From an uncultured Clostridium sp. (GTDB lineage Bacteria > Bacillota > Clostridia > UBA1212 > UBA1255), in NCBI GenBank assembly GCA_900543695.1, contig UQSG01000001.1, positions 201,383 through 265,382 on the forward strand: a DNA stretch of 64,000 bases, in the 5' to 3' direction. The position numbers and the translations under genes are program-made. Below are positions 45,735-54,797 of this stretch, piece by piece. Numbering within the stretch: position 1 is the stretch's first letter; each line of letters starts with the position of its first letter. The notes below the pieces were generated by a model. That model did not search any database. It saw nothing but the letters and a program-made list of their open reading frames with translations, and was not told where the DNA came from.

Positions 45735-46244
45735 ATGAAAAAATTTCTGAAAGATTTCAAGGCGTTTGCTACAAAGGGAAACGTAATCGATATGGCGGTC
45801 GGCGTCGTTGTCGGAGGCGCGTTCAGCAAAATTGTCACCTCTCTTGTTTCGGATATTATTACGCCGCTGATCGGCCTGATCACAGGCGGCACCAGCCTGG
45901 CGGATAAAAAAATCGTCCTGCAGGCCGCCGAAATTGCGGAAGACGGCGTAACGGTCTTAACTCCCGAAAATGCATTGACTTACGGCTCATTTATCCAAAA
46001 TATCATTGATTTTCTGATCATCGCTCTGTCGATCTTTCTCGCTGTCCGCATCATCGCTTCGATCCGGCGGAAAGCGGAGGAAGCAAAAAATCTGCTGCTG
46101 AGAAAAAAAGTGGAAGAGGCCGCGCCTGAGACGCCCGCAGCGCCCGTGCTCAGCTCCACGGACCGACTCCTCATGGAAATCCGTGATCTGCTGCAGGAAA
46201 AAGAAAACGTACCTGAGAGGGAGAACGATACGGCCGAATCATAA
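45735..46244 (+). CDS. mscL: Large-conductance mechanosensitive channel
   Basis: 169-residue MscL with N-terminal KKFLKDFKAFATKGNVIDMAVG, first pore helix GVVVGGAFSKIV and second helix IDFLIIALSIFLAV, then a charged C-terminal helix longer than usual. It vents solutes on osmotic downshock. ATG 45735 is the family-typical start, but GGGAGG lies 13 bases upstream, longer than normal. Its last 6 bases overlap the converging cca gene. Confidence 0.93.
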   Translation: MKKFLKDFKAFATKGNVIDMAVGVVVGGAFSKIVTSLVSDIITPLIGLITGGTSLADKKIVLQAAEIAEDGVTVLTPENALTYGSFIQNIIDFLIIALSIFLAVRIIASIRRKAEEAKNLLLRKKVEEAAPETPAAPVLSSTDRLLMEIRDLLQEKENVPERENDTAES

Positions 46245-47606
46245 GAGCGCTTGATTTTCACGCAGAAATCGGAGGAGCGCTTCCCTTTCGTTCGGAAGCC
46301 GCTCCTCCGTCACTTCCTCCAGAAGCATCGCCAGCGCTTTGCCGATCCGTACGCCCTGCGGGATTCCCTCGGCCAGCAGGTCCTCTCCTGAGACGGCCAG
46401 ATCCGCTATGGTAATACAAGCCGCGTCAGGCCGCGTCAGTTCATGGATCATTCTTCCAATCTTTTCAACTGCACGGCTGCGCTCGGCGACCATCACTGGA
46501 TTCTGCGCCGCGCGGTCCGCGCGCTCAACCTGTACGAGCCGCAGCGCATTTTCCTTTCCCATGCTCCGAATCAGGCGTTTTACGGATGCCGCATCGCAGG
46601 GGATTCTGTCATCGTGATGACGTACCAGCAAGCAAACGTCTTCCCGGAGCCGGCGGCCGAATTTCAGGCGGCGCAGAATCCGATCCGCAAGCTCTGCGCT
46701 CAAGGCGGCATGCCCTTTAAAATGTCCCGTCCCGTTTTCATCCTGTGTATACACATACGGCTTTCCGATATCGTGAAGCAGCACGGCAAGGCGCAGCGTA
46801 AGGTCGGCCGGGGTATGCTCCAGTGCAGTCAGCGTGTGCGCAAAAACATCATAAATATGCCACGGGCTGTTTTGAGGAAAGCCGACGGAAGGGAGAAGCT
46901 CCGGCAGAAATACGCCGAGCACGTCGATATAATCCCGCAAAATCCGAACGGCGCCGTCCGCTGTTAAAATTTCAGAAAATTCGGCGCAGATCCGTTCTGC
47001 GGAAACGCTTCGGATCCATTCTCTGCAGGTATGCACCGCAGCGGCCGTGTCCGGCTCCATCGAAAAATCAAGCACGGCAGAAAACCGCAGCGCACGCAGA
47101 ATTCGCAAAGCATCCTCTGCAAAACGCACGTTCGGTTCGCCCACGCAGCGGATCGTACGATTTTTGAGATCGTTTTCCCCTCCGAAGTAATCCAAAAGTC
47201 CTTCCTCTTTATAAAAGGCCAGCGCATTGATCGTAAAATCGCGCCGGGAAAGATCCTCTTTTAAAGAAGATATAAATTTTACAGAGTCCGGGCGGCGGTG
47301 GTCGCGATAAGCGCTCTCTGTGCGGAACGTTGTAATCTCATAAGCGCGCTTTCCGAAACAGATGGAAACCGTTCCGTGCCGGGCTCCCGTTTCGAGAACG
47401 GCATAACCGTTTTCCCGAAAAAGCCGCGCGGTCTGATCCGGAAGGGCATTCGTGGCAATATCAAAATCATGCGGCGTTTTTCCCATCAGCGCATCCCGCA
47501 CGCAGCCGCCCACATAATACGCCAGATAGCCGTTTTTCCGCAAAAGCTCTATTATCTCATCCGCTTTTTCATCACAGCACGCGGAAAGCCTCGTCCGCAA
47601 TTTCAA
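46239..47606 (-). CDS. cca: CCA tRNA nucleotidyltransferase with HD domain
   Basis: 455 residues. The nucleotidyltransferase head carries YYVGGCVRDALMG and DFDIAT, followed by RRDFTINA and the neck (EPNVRFAEDALRILRALRF); an HD domain (LLHDIGKP) sits in the C-terminal half. It adds or repairs the tRNA CCA end. It appears to start at TTG 47606, four bases from AAGGAG; a second TTG at 47600 is possible. It overlaps the aminotransferase gene by 35 bases and ends the long translation operon. Confidence 0.92.
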   Translation of the reverse strand: MKLRTRLSACCDEKADEIIELLRKNGYLAYYVGGCVRDALMGKTPHDFDIATNALPDQTARLFRENGYAVLETGARHGTVSICFGKRAYEITTFRTESAYRDHRRPDSVKFISSLKEDLSRRDFTINALAFYKEEGLLDYFGGENDLKNRTIRCVGEPNVRFAEDALRILRALRFSAVLDFSMEPDTAAAVHTCREWIRSVSAERICAEFSEILTADGAVRILRDYIDVLGVFLPELLPSVGFPQNSPWHIYDVFAHTLTALEHTPADLTLRLAVLLHDIGKPYVYTQDENGTGHFKGHAALSAELADRILRRLKFGRRLREDVCLLVRHHDDRIPCDAASVKRLIRSMGKENALRLVQVERADRAAQNPVMVAERSRAVEKIGRMIHELTRPDAACITIADLAVSGEDLLAEGIPQGVRIGKALAMLLEEVTEERLPNEREALLRFLRENQALL

Positions 47607-48810
47607 CAGTCTCCTTTATATCTTCCTCCGAAAGCGCATAATTGATAAAATGATTATGATGGTTCGTAAAATACGCGCCTCTTTTGACCATTTCCGCAAT
47701 CCATCGCTGATGCGTCATCAGAGAATCATCGTTTGCAATCCGCAGATAGAACAAGGAAGGGACGCCCGATACCCGCAGGTCATACCCATGCTTTTCCGCG
47801 GTTTTTTTCAAGCCGTCGCATAAGCGTGCGCCCTTTTCGATCAAAAGCTTCGGAAGCTCCAGACGCTTCATTTTTTTGAGGCAGGCGATTCCCGCGGCAA
47901 AGGGAACGGCGCTCATCCAGTAGCTGCCTGTAAACGAAATTCCGCTGACCGTATTTTTCAGAAAATCCTTTCCGCAGAGCGCAGAAACATTATAGCCGTT
48001 TGCCAGCGCCTTACAGAAGCAGATCAGGTCGGCCTCAAAGCCAAAATAATGATCCGAACCGGCCAGATCGAGGCGGAAGCCCGCGCGCACGTCGTCAATG
48101 ATCAGTACGGCGCCCTGCTCCGTGCAAAGCTTCCGGGTTTTCTCCCAAAAGCCCGCCTCCGGAAGCTGGTTATCCGCAAAGTTTCCATGCAGATACGGCT
48201 GGGAAATGACCGCCGCAATCTCTCCCCTGTTCTCCTCAAAGAGTCTCTGAAGACCATCGAAATCGTTCCAGTCCGCGTAAAGATTGTTGCAGACATCTTC
48301 TTCGATAATGCCGGAATAATCGATTTTCTGCGTCCAGGGAGAGACGCCGTGATAATAGCCCTTAAAAAACACAATTTTCTTTTTTCTCGTATACGCCCTC
48401 GCCGTCATAACCGCAAGAGAGGTTACATCGTTTCCGTTTTTGGCAAAAAAAGCCCAGTCTGCACAGGCCACGGTGTCTGTCAGAAGCTCCGCGAATTCCA
48501 CCATAACGGAAGAAGGCGCCGTCGTGCAATTGCATTTTTCCGCCTGTTTTCGCGCCGCCTCGTCGATTTCCTCATCGTTATATCCGAGAATATTTGGACC
48601 GTATGCGCACATATAGTCGATAAAGCGATTGCCGTCCACATCCCAGAAATAGGAGCCCTTTGCGCGCTCTGCATAAAACGGAAATGCATCCACCGGGATA
48701 AAGCAGCCCTCCGCAGGCCCTTGATGCCCGTAAATCCCGGACGGGATTACTTTCGTCGCCCGTTCAAAAATTTCTCTGCTTTTCTCATATCGATTTAATT
48801 GATGTTCCAC
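47572..48810 (-). CDS. Class III PLP-dependent aminotransferase, GSA aminomutase-like
   Basis: 412 residues, fold type I. It resembles glutamate-1-semialdehyde aminomutase: WDVDGNRFIDYMCAYGPNILGY near the N-terminus, PLP contact IIDDVRAGFR and the Schiff-base Lys in FCKALANGYN. No haem genes are nearby, so it is probably a different aminotransferase or mutase of unknown substrate. GTG start at 48810, seven bases after an AGGTG-type site. It follows an SCP2-like gene by 33 bases. Confidence 0.82.
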   Translation of the reverse strand: MEHQLNRYEKSREIFERATKVIPSGIYGHQGPAEGCFIPVDAFPFYAERAKGSYFWDVDGNRFIDYMCAYGPNILGYNDEEIDEAARKQAEKCNCTTAPSSVMVEFAELLTDTVACADWAFFAKNGNDVTSLAVMTARAYTRKKKIVFFKGYYHGVSPWTQKIDYSGIIEEDVCNNLYADWNDFDGLQRLFEENRGEIAAVISQPYLHGNFADNQLPEAGFWEKTRKLCTEQGAVLIIDDVRAGFRLDLAGSDHYFGFEADLICFCKALANGYNVSALCGKDFLKNTVSGISFTGSYWMSAVPFAAGIACLKKMKRLELPKLLIEKGARLCDGLKKTAEKHGYDLRVSGVPSLFYLRIANDDSLMTHQRWIAEMVKRGAYFTNHHNHFINYALSEEDIKETVEIADEAFRVL

Positions 48811-48843
48811 TGTCTGTCACCTCATATGTTGCGCCCTGCCGGA

Positions 48844-49599
48844 TTATGCCAGATATACGCTTACCCGGTCCAGGATTCTGTTGATGTTATCCAGCATCGA
48901 GATCATGCCGGAAATGGCGATTTTCTTCTTGCCTATGCAGTCCATGGCGTTTTCTTTTCCGTCAAAAAGCCGCCGCGCAAGCCGTATGCTCTCGAATTCC
49001 ATGATGGCGCGCGGCGCAGGCAGGCGTGTCTTCACAGCCTTCAGACGGTGATCCTTCGCAACGACAGAGACGCCTGGGCCGTCGTAAATCGACAGCAGCA
49101 CCGTTCCGTCCGTAATATGAGATGCGCTGAAGCGTCCAATCCTGTCATGATTCCCAATCTGCGCGATCGCGCCGCCGATCACATAAAGCATCAGCTCCGT
49201 GCTTCTGTCAAAAAACATAGGATTCTCCAGCGCCTTTTCATCCGCCTTCAGGTAAGCGGACAGGATATCCGTCATTTTCATAAAATGCTTCGTTAAAAAT
49301 CCGATTTTCGTAAATCCCTTTGAAGGAATCGGCGTAAAGGTGCCGCCGATCATCGCGTTAAACTTTTCATAAGAGGAAAACGGGAGGCGAATGTCGCACG
49401 CGCCCCTGCCCTCTCGCATACTGCATTTTTCCGGGCCGAACGTAAACAGCGCGGCAGGGCCCTCTTTGATGTCAAATAAAATTGTCACGGGCTTTTCCGG
49501 AAGAAGCGCCTTCGCGTTCTCGTCCATGGCGCAGAGCTCCTCCAGCGCGCCCAGCACCGCGAACAAATTAATATACGCCATCGTCTCGGCATCTTTCAT
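48844..49599 (-). CDS. Protein of unknown function with SCP2-like fold
   Basis: 251 residues with no clear catalytic motif. The segment from KPVTILFDIKEGPAAL through DIRLPFSSYEKF and the following helices resembles the SCP2 sterol-carrier fold, a hydrophobic-ligand-binding module; this is a weak resemblance. No signal peptide. Its ATG overlaps the yigZ stop by four bases (ATGA) and the aminotransferase gene follows, so the two may act on the same lipid-like or acyl substrate, which is inference. Confidence 0.55.
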   Translation of the reverse strand: MKDAETMAYINLFAVLGALEELCAMDENAKALLPEKPVTILFDIKEGPAALFTFGPEKCSMREGRGACDIRLPFSSYEKFNAMIGGTFTPIPSKGFTKIGFLTKHFMKMTDILSAYLKADEKALENPMFFDRSTELMLYVIGGAIAQIGNHDRIGRFSASHITDGTVLLSIYDGPGVSVVAKDHRLKAVKTRLPAPRAIMEFESIRLARRLFDGKENAMDCIGKKKIAISGMISMLDNINRILDRVSVYLA

Positions 49600-50255
49600 A
49601 TTTTGTACCTGCCTTTCTTTTCTTCAATCCGGATAGAGATCCTGCCAAGCGCCGCGTTTTTCAGAAGCTCGCACATCTTTTTCGTATCTGCAACCGCCGT
49701 GTACATATGAATCCGGATTTTTTCCCCGAATTCTTCCTGTATGATTTTATATTTCAGACTCATCAGATCGGCGCGCGTATTGCTATGCAGCATGTAATTT
49801 ACGTTATTATACATGGAATAATCCATTGTAATAAAAAGCTCGTCATACAGAACCTTATGTATGATGCCGCTCTCGTGAACGGCTATTCCCGCAACCTTCC
49901 GGTATGCGCGCGTAAGGCCGGCAGCGCCAAGCGGAGTTCCTCCGTAATAGCGCGCCACTACAATCGCCGCATTTTCAATATTCTGGCTCTGGAAAACGCC
50001 CAGAATCGGCTGTCCTGCCGTTCCCTGCGGCTCCCTGTCGTCTGAATAGCGGCTGATCAGCGCATTTTCCTCGTCGTATACGGTATATGCATAGACATAG
50101 TGATCCGCCTTTTTATGCCATCCCTTCATATCTTTTATAAAATTAAACGCTTCTTCCTCAGAGGAAATCGGAGCCGAGCAGGCAATAAAGCTCGACCGCT
50201 TCTCATCGTAGATTCCCACTCCGTGATCATTAAGCGTTTTTATGATTTCCTTCAT
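49596..50255 (-). CDS. YigZ/IMPACT family protein
   Basis: 219 residues of the UPF0029/IMPACT family, with the N-terminal catalytic-like region RSSFIACSAPISSEEEAFNFI and EPQGTAGQPIL, VVARYYGGTPLGAAGL, and a C-terminal DUF1949-type domain. The eukaryotic relative regulates Gcn2; bacterial function is unknown. AGGAAGGAG precedes the ATG, which lies 26 bases inside hflX. Confidence 0.92.
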   Translation of the reverse strand: MKEIIKTLNDHGVGIYDEKRSSFIACSAPISSEEEAFNFIKDMKGWHKKADHYVYAYTVYDEENALISRYSDDREPQGTAGQPILGVFQSQNIENAAIVVARYYGGTPLGAAGLTRAYRKVAGIAVHESGIIHKVLYDELFITMDYSMYNNVNYMLHSNTRADLMSLKYKIIQEEFGEKIRIHMYTAVADTKKMCELLKNAALGRISIRIEEKKGRYKI

Positions 50256-52095
50256 CTGCCAGGCTCCTTCCTTTCATGCTTTCGTAGCTGCGTACCTTTG
50301 CAAAATGTCCGGGAGGCATCTTCCCTTTAAGATAGATGCCGTCTTCTCTGTATTCTTCAAGCTCTACGGTACCGTTTTCGTGAAAATAGGAAACGGCGCC
50401 TGCTTTGTCGTATGGAAGAATGCACTCGTACTGCTTGTCCGTTCTGACAAAATAATTTATAATTTCTTTCTTCAGTGTGTCCAGTCCGTCTCCCTGCAGT
50501 GCGGAAACGGAAAATACTTTGCCGTATCCCCGGGAGCTATGAGGCGGCAGAGTGATTGTCTGCGGAATTTTATCCGTTTTGTTCAGCACAAGATACCGCG
50601 GTCTGTCCCCGGCTCCGATCTCCTGGAGTATCTGTTCTACGGTTTCAATACATTCTGCAAAATCTGGATTCGACGCATCCACGACATGCAGCAGCAGGTC
50701 CGCATAAACCGTTTCCTCCAGCGTAGATTTAAACGCCTCTATCAGATCATGGGGAAGCTTTCTGATAAAGCCTACCGTGTCGGTCAGAAGAAAATCTCTG
50801 TGCTCCGGCGTGGCCAGCCGCCGCACAGACGTATCCAGCGTGGCGAACAACTGATCTTCCACAAATACGTCAGATCCGCACAGGGCATTGACGAGCGTCG
50901 ATTTTCCTGCATTTGTATAGCCTACCACCGCAACGGAAGGGATTTCCCTCTTCTGCCGTTCCTTTCGCAAAACGCCTCTGCGCTCCTTTACCTCGCGAAG
51001 CTGTTTCTCCAGATAATTGATTTTACGCTGAATATGACGGCGATCCGTCTCCAGCTGCGTCTCGCCTGGTCCCCGGGTTCCGATTCCGCCGCCAAGGCGA
51101 GAGAGAGAAATTCCCTGGCCGATCAGGCGTGGAAGCCTGTATTTCTGCTGTGCCAGCTCGACCTGCAGACGTCCTTCCCTGGAGCTGGCGCGGGAAGCGA
51201 AAATATCAAGAATCAGCGCCGTTCTGTCGATCACCCGCGCGCCGATTATATTTTCCAGATTTCGGATTTGCGATGCGGAAAGCTCGTCGTCAAAAAGAAT
51301 CAGTCCGGCGTCCAGCGCCTGTCTTTTCAGAGAAATTTCTTCCGCAAGACCGTGTCCGATATAGGTCCTGGCATCCGGCGCTTCTCGTTTCTGTGTAAAA
51401 GATCCTACGACTTCCGCTCCGGCCGATTCTGCCAGCTCACGAAGTTCCGCAAGCGGATCTCCAGGCACCAGACGATTTTCTGATAGAACGCCAACGACAA
51501 TCGCGCGTTCCCGGTCGTTCCTTATTTTCTCAGCTGCGTCGCTGTATGCGGAAGCAGAACGATCCAGCTCCGTGAGCGTCTTGAAAATCCGGTCAAAATA
51601 CGCGATGCGCGCCGGAGAGACAGGCCCCCTTGTTTCTGTTTTGACAAGTGCGCCCGTTTCATCCCGTGATAAAAGCGTGGCCGAAACGCCGCACGGACGT
51701 TTCTTCTCCGTGTCGACGCCGATTACGACCATCGCGTCGTAGCGCATCTTCCTAAGCGATTGCAGATCGATATCCGACGGATGAATGGTGCCGTTCGGGT
51801 GTGTGTGAAGGCAGCGGATTCCGGAAGGGCGAAGAAAGCTCTTCCGTCCCTCCAGTTCCGGAAGCGGAACGCTTTTATCGCTGCCCAGCGCGATCGCCAA
51901 AACACGGTTCTTTCGATCCAGAAATACTGCGACTTCTTTATTCGTCTCGCACGTCGCTTCCGTCATCATCAATAAAATTTCCTCGGGAATAAAGCTGCCT
52001 GGTGAGTAGACATGCTCCGCAAAGCCTTCCAGCCGTTCCAGAAGCTGCGTACGCACCCCCGCGGTATTTCCATATATGTTTTTGTTTTCGGCCAT
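50230..52095 (-). CDS. hflX: GTPase HflX with N-terminal JAMM-like domain
   Basis: 621-residue ribosome-splitting heat-shock GTPase. The standard HflX part has GGGIGTRGPGETQLETDRR and the G domain (G1 GYTNAGKST at 392-400, LTDTVGFIRKLP, NKTD). The N-terminal ~190 residues are extra: HTHPNGTIHPSDID (His97, His99, Ser107, Asp110) matches the JAMM HxHx7SxxD metalloprotease motif, with Glu54 a candidate upstream ligand. Such extended HflX proteins occur in Clostridia. AAGGAG precedes the ATG at 52095. It lies in the long translation operon after an ATPase gene. Confidence 0.9.
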   Translation of the reverse strand: MAENKNIYGNTAGVRTQLLERLEGFAEHVYSPGSFIPEEILLMMTEATCETNKEVAVFLDRKNRVLAIALGSDKSVPLPELEGRKSFLRPSGIRCLHTHPNGTIHPSDIDLQSLRKMRYDAMVVIGVDTEKKRPCGVSATLLSRDETGALVKTETRGPVSPARIAYFDRIFKTLTELDRSASAYSDAAEKIRNDRERAIVVGVLSENRLVPGDPLAELRELAESAGAEVVGSFTQKREAPDARTYIGHGLAEEISLKRQALDAGLILFDDELSASQIRNLENIIGARVIDRTALILDIFASRASSREGRLQVELAQQKYRLPRLIGQGISLSRLGGGIGTRGPGETQLETDRRHIQRKINYLEKQLREVKERRGVLRKERQKREIPSVAVVGYTNAGKSTLVNALCGSDVFVEDQLFATLDTSVRRLATPEHRDFLLTDTVGFIRKLPHDLIEAFKSTLEETVYADLLLHVVDASNPDFAECIETVEQILQEIGAGDRPRYLVLNKTDKIPQTITLPPHSSRGYGKVFSVSALQGDGLDTLKKEIINYFVRTDKQYECILPYDKAGAVSYFHENGTVELEEYREDGIYLKGKMPPGHFAKVRSYESMKGRSLADEGNHKNA

Positions 52096-52110
52096 AAGGA
52101 ATTCTCCTTC

Positions 52111-52791
52111 TTAGAATAGTCGTTTCACCGTGCGATTGATTCGGATGATGTTTTCTTCCCGGAACAGCTCCCCGTGCTCTTTGAGCAGAGCGTCTGCCGC
52201 TGCTTCTGTAATGGCATGATATGCTATGGAGACGTGCTTCTGTCCGGCAAGCTGATTCAGGAGCGGAAGTCCTGCCAGTACGGTTTCCGGCGTCGTATCC
52301 TCCAGCAGATTCGTATTTCCGACCAGGGCATCGCAGCGCATCCCCGAAGCCGCTTCAATTTCATCATAAATTCGGGAGGCCGATGGAAGATCCTTGGTAA
52401 ACGGCCGGTTAGGATTCATGACAAAGAACTGCAGATGCTTCTTTCTTGACAGAATATCCTCACGATAGCGTCCGAGCGCTTTTGCACCGAGATCATCTCC
52501 TCCGACGTCTAATACGACATCATACGCCTCGTCCCGGATCAGCGCGCCCATTACTCCCGTCAAAGCCGGAACATCCACGTTTGTATTGGCATATAAAGGA
52601 AATTCCGTACGGATCCCCAGCGTTTCCAGCAATTCCCTCGCATCCGCCGAACGAAAAAACGGATTTACGATATCAAGATCGATCAATGCAGTATTTCTTC
52701 CCTGCCGCTTCAGCTTCACGGCAAAATTTACGGCCGCCTCTGTCTTTCCGCTTCCATAATGTCCCGTAAAGCTATATACGCACGTATCCAT
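52111..52791 (-). CDS. P-loop ATPase of the MinD/ParA-Mrp type, function unknown
   Basis: 226 residues with Walker A GHYGSGKTEAAVNFA near the N-terminus, then DLDIVNPFFRSADAR, LDVGGDDLGAKAL (Walker B-like) and a helical tail. Deviant-type P-loop as in cytosolic MinD/ParA or CobQ-like proteins. The substrate or partner is unknown. The start is uncertain: ATG 52791 lacks a clean site and alternatives lie up to 45 bases upstream. Confidence 0.75.
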   Translation of the reverse strand: MDTCVYSFTGHYGSGKTEAAVNFAVKLKRQGRNTALIDLDIVNPFFRSADARELLETLGIRTEFPLYANTNVDVPALTGVMGALIRDEAYDVVLDVGGDDLGAKALGRYREDILSRKKHLQFFVMNPNRPFTKDLPSASRIYDEIEAASGMRCDALVGNTNLLEDTTPETVLAGLPLLNQLAGQKHVSIAYHAITEAAADALLKEHGELFREENIIRINRTVKRLF

Positions 52792-52804
52792 TCCCTTCAC
52801 CCGC

Positions 52805-53842
52805 TTATTTTTTAAATACATAATGCTTCTGCACAAAATAGCTTGCGCAGAAAAGCGGAAGATCTACAAAAATTTTGCAGACCAGGCTGGGCAGCTTCAG
52901 AACGTCTTGAATCAGCGTTCCCCCCAGCGAGCCAAGCGCGAGGATCGTCACCCAAACGATAAAATATTTGAGGAAGGTCCCCTTCGTCATTTTTCCAAAA
53001 ACGACCTTCGCGTTTAAAAAGTAATTTAATATCCCGCTTGCCGCTCTTGCCGCGGCGTACGCTACCGCATAATCCAGAAAACGCGCCAAGATCAGGAACA
53101 AAACGTAATCCAGCAGAAACGAGAGCAGGGAGGAACACGCGAATTTCAGAATTTGAGAGATCACCAGGAAGGAATCCCGGAACGCGTGAAAATGGGAGCC
53201 CGCATTATTATCATAGTAAATCGTCTCAATGGGGATTTCCCGGTACGGAACGCCCCAGCTTTTGATAGACAGCAGCATATTCATTTCGTATTCGTAGCGA
53301 TCGCCCTTCAGCTCCAGCATTTCCTTGAAAAGACGCTCCGGGATGGCGCGCAGACCTGTTTGGGTATCATAAATGGCAACTCCTGTAACCAGACGGAACA
53401 GTCCTCTTGTAAATCCGTTTCCCAGTCTCGAGCGCAGCGGGACCTTTTCTCCCGTGTCCCGGAAACGACCTCCGATAATCAAGGCCGGTCCATCCTGCGT
53501 TTCCATGGACGCCTCCGCCGCCTGCGCGACATCCTTGATGGCCTCGTAGCTGTGCTGCCCATCGCAGTCGGCGGTGATCGCATAGGCAAAGCCGCCGCCC
53601 TTCTGATTCAGACGGATCAGCTCCGCAAAACCCGTTCGCAGCGCCTGACCTTTTCCTTTGTTGCCGTCATGATGAATCACAACGCATCCGCGTTCCTCTG
53701 CGGTCTGAAAGCGGGATTCGCATTCGTCCCGGCTTCCGTCGTCTACCGCAATGACAAAAATCCCATTTTTCCTTAAAATTTCTATAAAAGCAACAAATTT
53801 GTCGTCCGGGTTGTAAGCAGGTATGATTACCGCATATTTCAT
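52805..53842 (-). CDS. Family 2 glycosyltransferase fused to a GtrA-type membrane domain
   Basis: 345 residues. Residues 1-220 are a dolichol-phosphate-mannose-synthase-like GT2 domain (VIIPAYNPD, VDDGS, ADCDGQH, YDTQTGLRAIP); the last ~110 are four hydrophobic segments of the GtrA/GtcA family. The GT2 part should make an undecaprenyl-phosphate sugar and the GtrA part may flip it. In Listeria these are separate proteins supplying YfhO. It begins 4 bases after the truB stop with a weak site. Confidence 0.87.
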   Translation of the reverse strand: MKYAVIIPAYNPDDKFVAFIEILRKNGIFVIAVDDGSRDECESRFQTAEERGCVVIHHDGNKGKGQALRTGFAELIRLNQKGGGFAYAITADCDGQHSYEAIKDVAQAAEASMETQDGPALIIGGRFRDTGEKVPLRSRLGNGFTRGLFRLVTGVAIYDTQTGLRAIPERLFKEMLELKGDRYEYEMNMLLSIKSWGVPYREIPIETIYYDNNAGSHFHAFRDSFLVISQILKFACSSLLSFLLDYVLFLILARFLDYAVAYAAARAASGILNYFLNAKVVFGKMTKGTFLKYFIVWVTILALGSLGGTLIQDVLKLPSLVCKIFVDLPLFCASYFVQKHYVFKK

Positions 53843-53846
53843 AGTC

Positions 53847-54797
53847 TTACTCAAGATGCTGGACCTCCCCGCAGTCAAAAAATTTATCCGGCTTCAGTTC
53901 TGCGGCACTACTGCTTTGCAGAAGGATGCTCGCCGTGGCAAGCAGCCGACCGGCCGGCGTATATAGCCGAACGCGCGCACCGTCCGAAAAAGCGCCGCGG
54001 ATCCGGCGTTCAGGCGCTTCAATCCAAAGACGCCTGCCGTTTCGATACAGACGCTCTTCTTTTTCACTCAGTTTGATATATGGATCGTCCCTCAGAAGGA
54101 AGTCGATCGAATAAACCGGAACTGTTTGTTCGGTTTCCAGGCGCTCCAGCGTAACGGATTCGCTGCATTCCATAAAACCGTACGCCGTACGCTCTAGCGC
54201 CGACATACACGCATGGACGCCCAAAAGCTCTCCAATATCCCGGAACAAAGAACGGATATACGTCCCGCGCGAGCATTTTACATCGATGCAGGCCTTCGGA
54301 TAGCCCTCGTCCCCTTTCCAGTAATCCAGTACTCCGATCTCATAAATTGTTACCGTTCTGCTCCGCATTTCCACTTTTTTCCCCTGTCTGGCCAGCTTGT
54401 ACGCGGGGACGCCCCCAATCTTCACAGCCGCATAATCCGGCGGAATCTGAACGATATCTCCCAGAAAGGTTTTTACCGCTTCAGAAAGCGTTTCTCGGCT
54501 GATTGCCGTAAGCCGTTCGTCGCGGGGATCCAGGATTTGCTCGATTTTTCCCCAGATATCACACGTATCCGTTCCGATTCCGAACGTGATTTCGCCCCGG
54601 TACCGTTTCGGCATGTCAAGGAACAAATCGGCGCACCGCGTCGCTTTTCCCAGGCACACGGGCAATACACCGGTCGCCTGCGGATCCAGCGTCCCGGCAT
54701 GTCCGGCTCTTTCCGAAGCGGTCAGTCTGCGTACGCGGGAAACACAGGTAAAGGAACTGATCCCCGCAGGCTTATAAATATTGATTACCCCATCCAT
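53847..54797 (-). CDS. truB: tRNA pseudouridine(55) synthase
   Basis: 316-residue enzyme making pseudouridine 55 in the T loop of tRNA. GHAGTLDPQATGVLP carries the catalytic Asp38, and the C-terminal PUA-like part is present. ATG 54797 lies 13 bases inside nrnA and has a weak ribosome binding site, so translational coupling is likely. Confidence 0.94.
   Translation of the reverse strand: MDGVINIYKPAGISSFTCVSRVRRLTASERAGHAGTLDPQATGVLPVCLGKATRCADLFLDMPKRYRGEITFGIGTDTCDIWGKIEQILDPRDERLTAISRETLSEAVKTFLGDIVQIPPDYAAVKIGGVPAYKLARQGKKVEMRSRTVTIYEIGVLDYWKGDEGYPKACIDVKCSRGTYIRSLFRDIGELLGVHACMSALERTAYGFMECSESVTLERLETEQTVPVYSIDFLLRDDPYIKLSEKEERLYRNGRRLWIEAPERRIRGAFSDGARVRLYTPAGRLLATASILLQSSSAAELKPDKFFDCGEVQHLE

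Noticed and set aside
50242..51483. 413-codon open frame on the plus strand
   Set aside because: Shadow of hflX; no family match and no start site.
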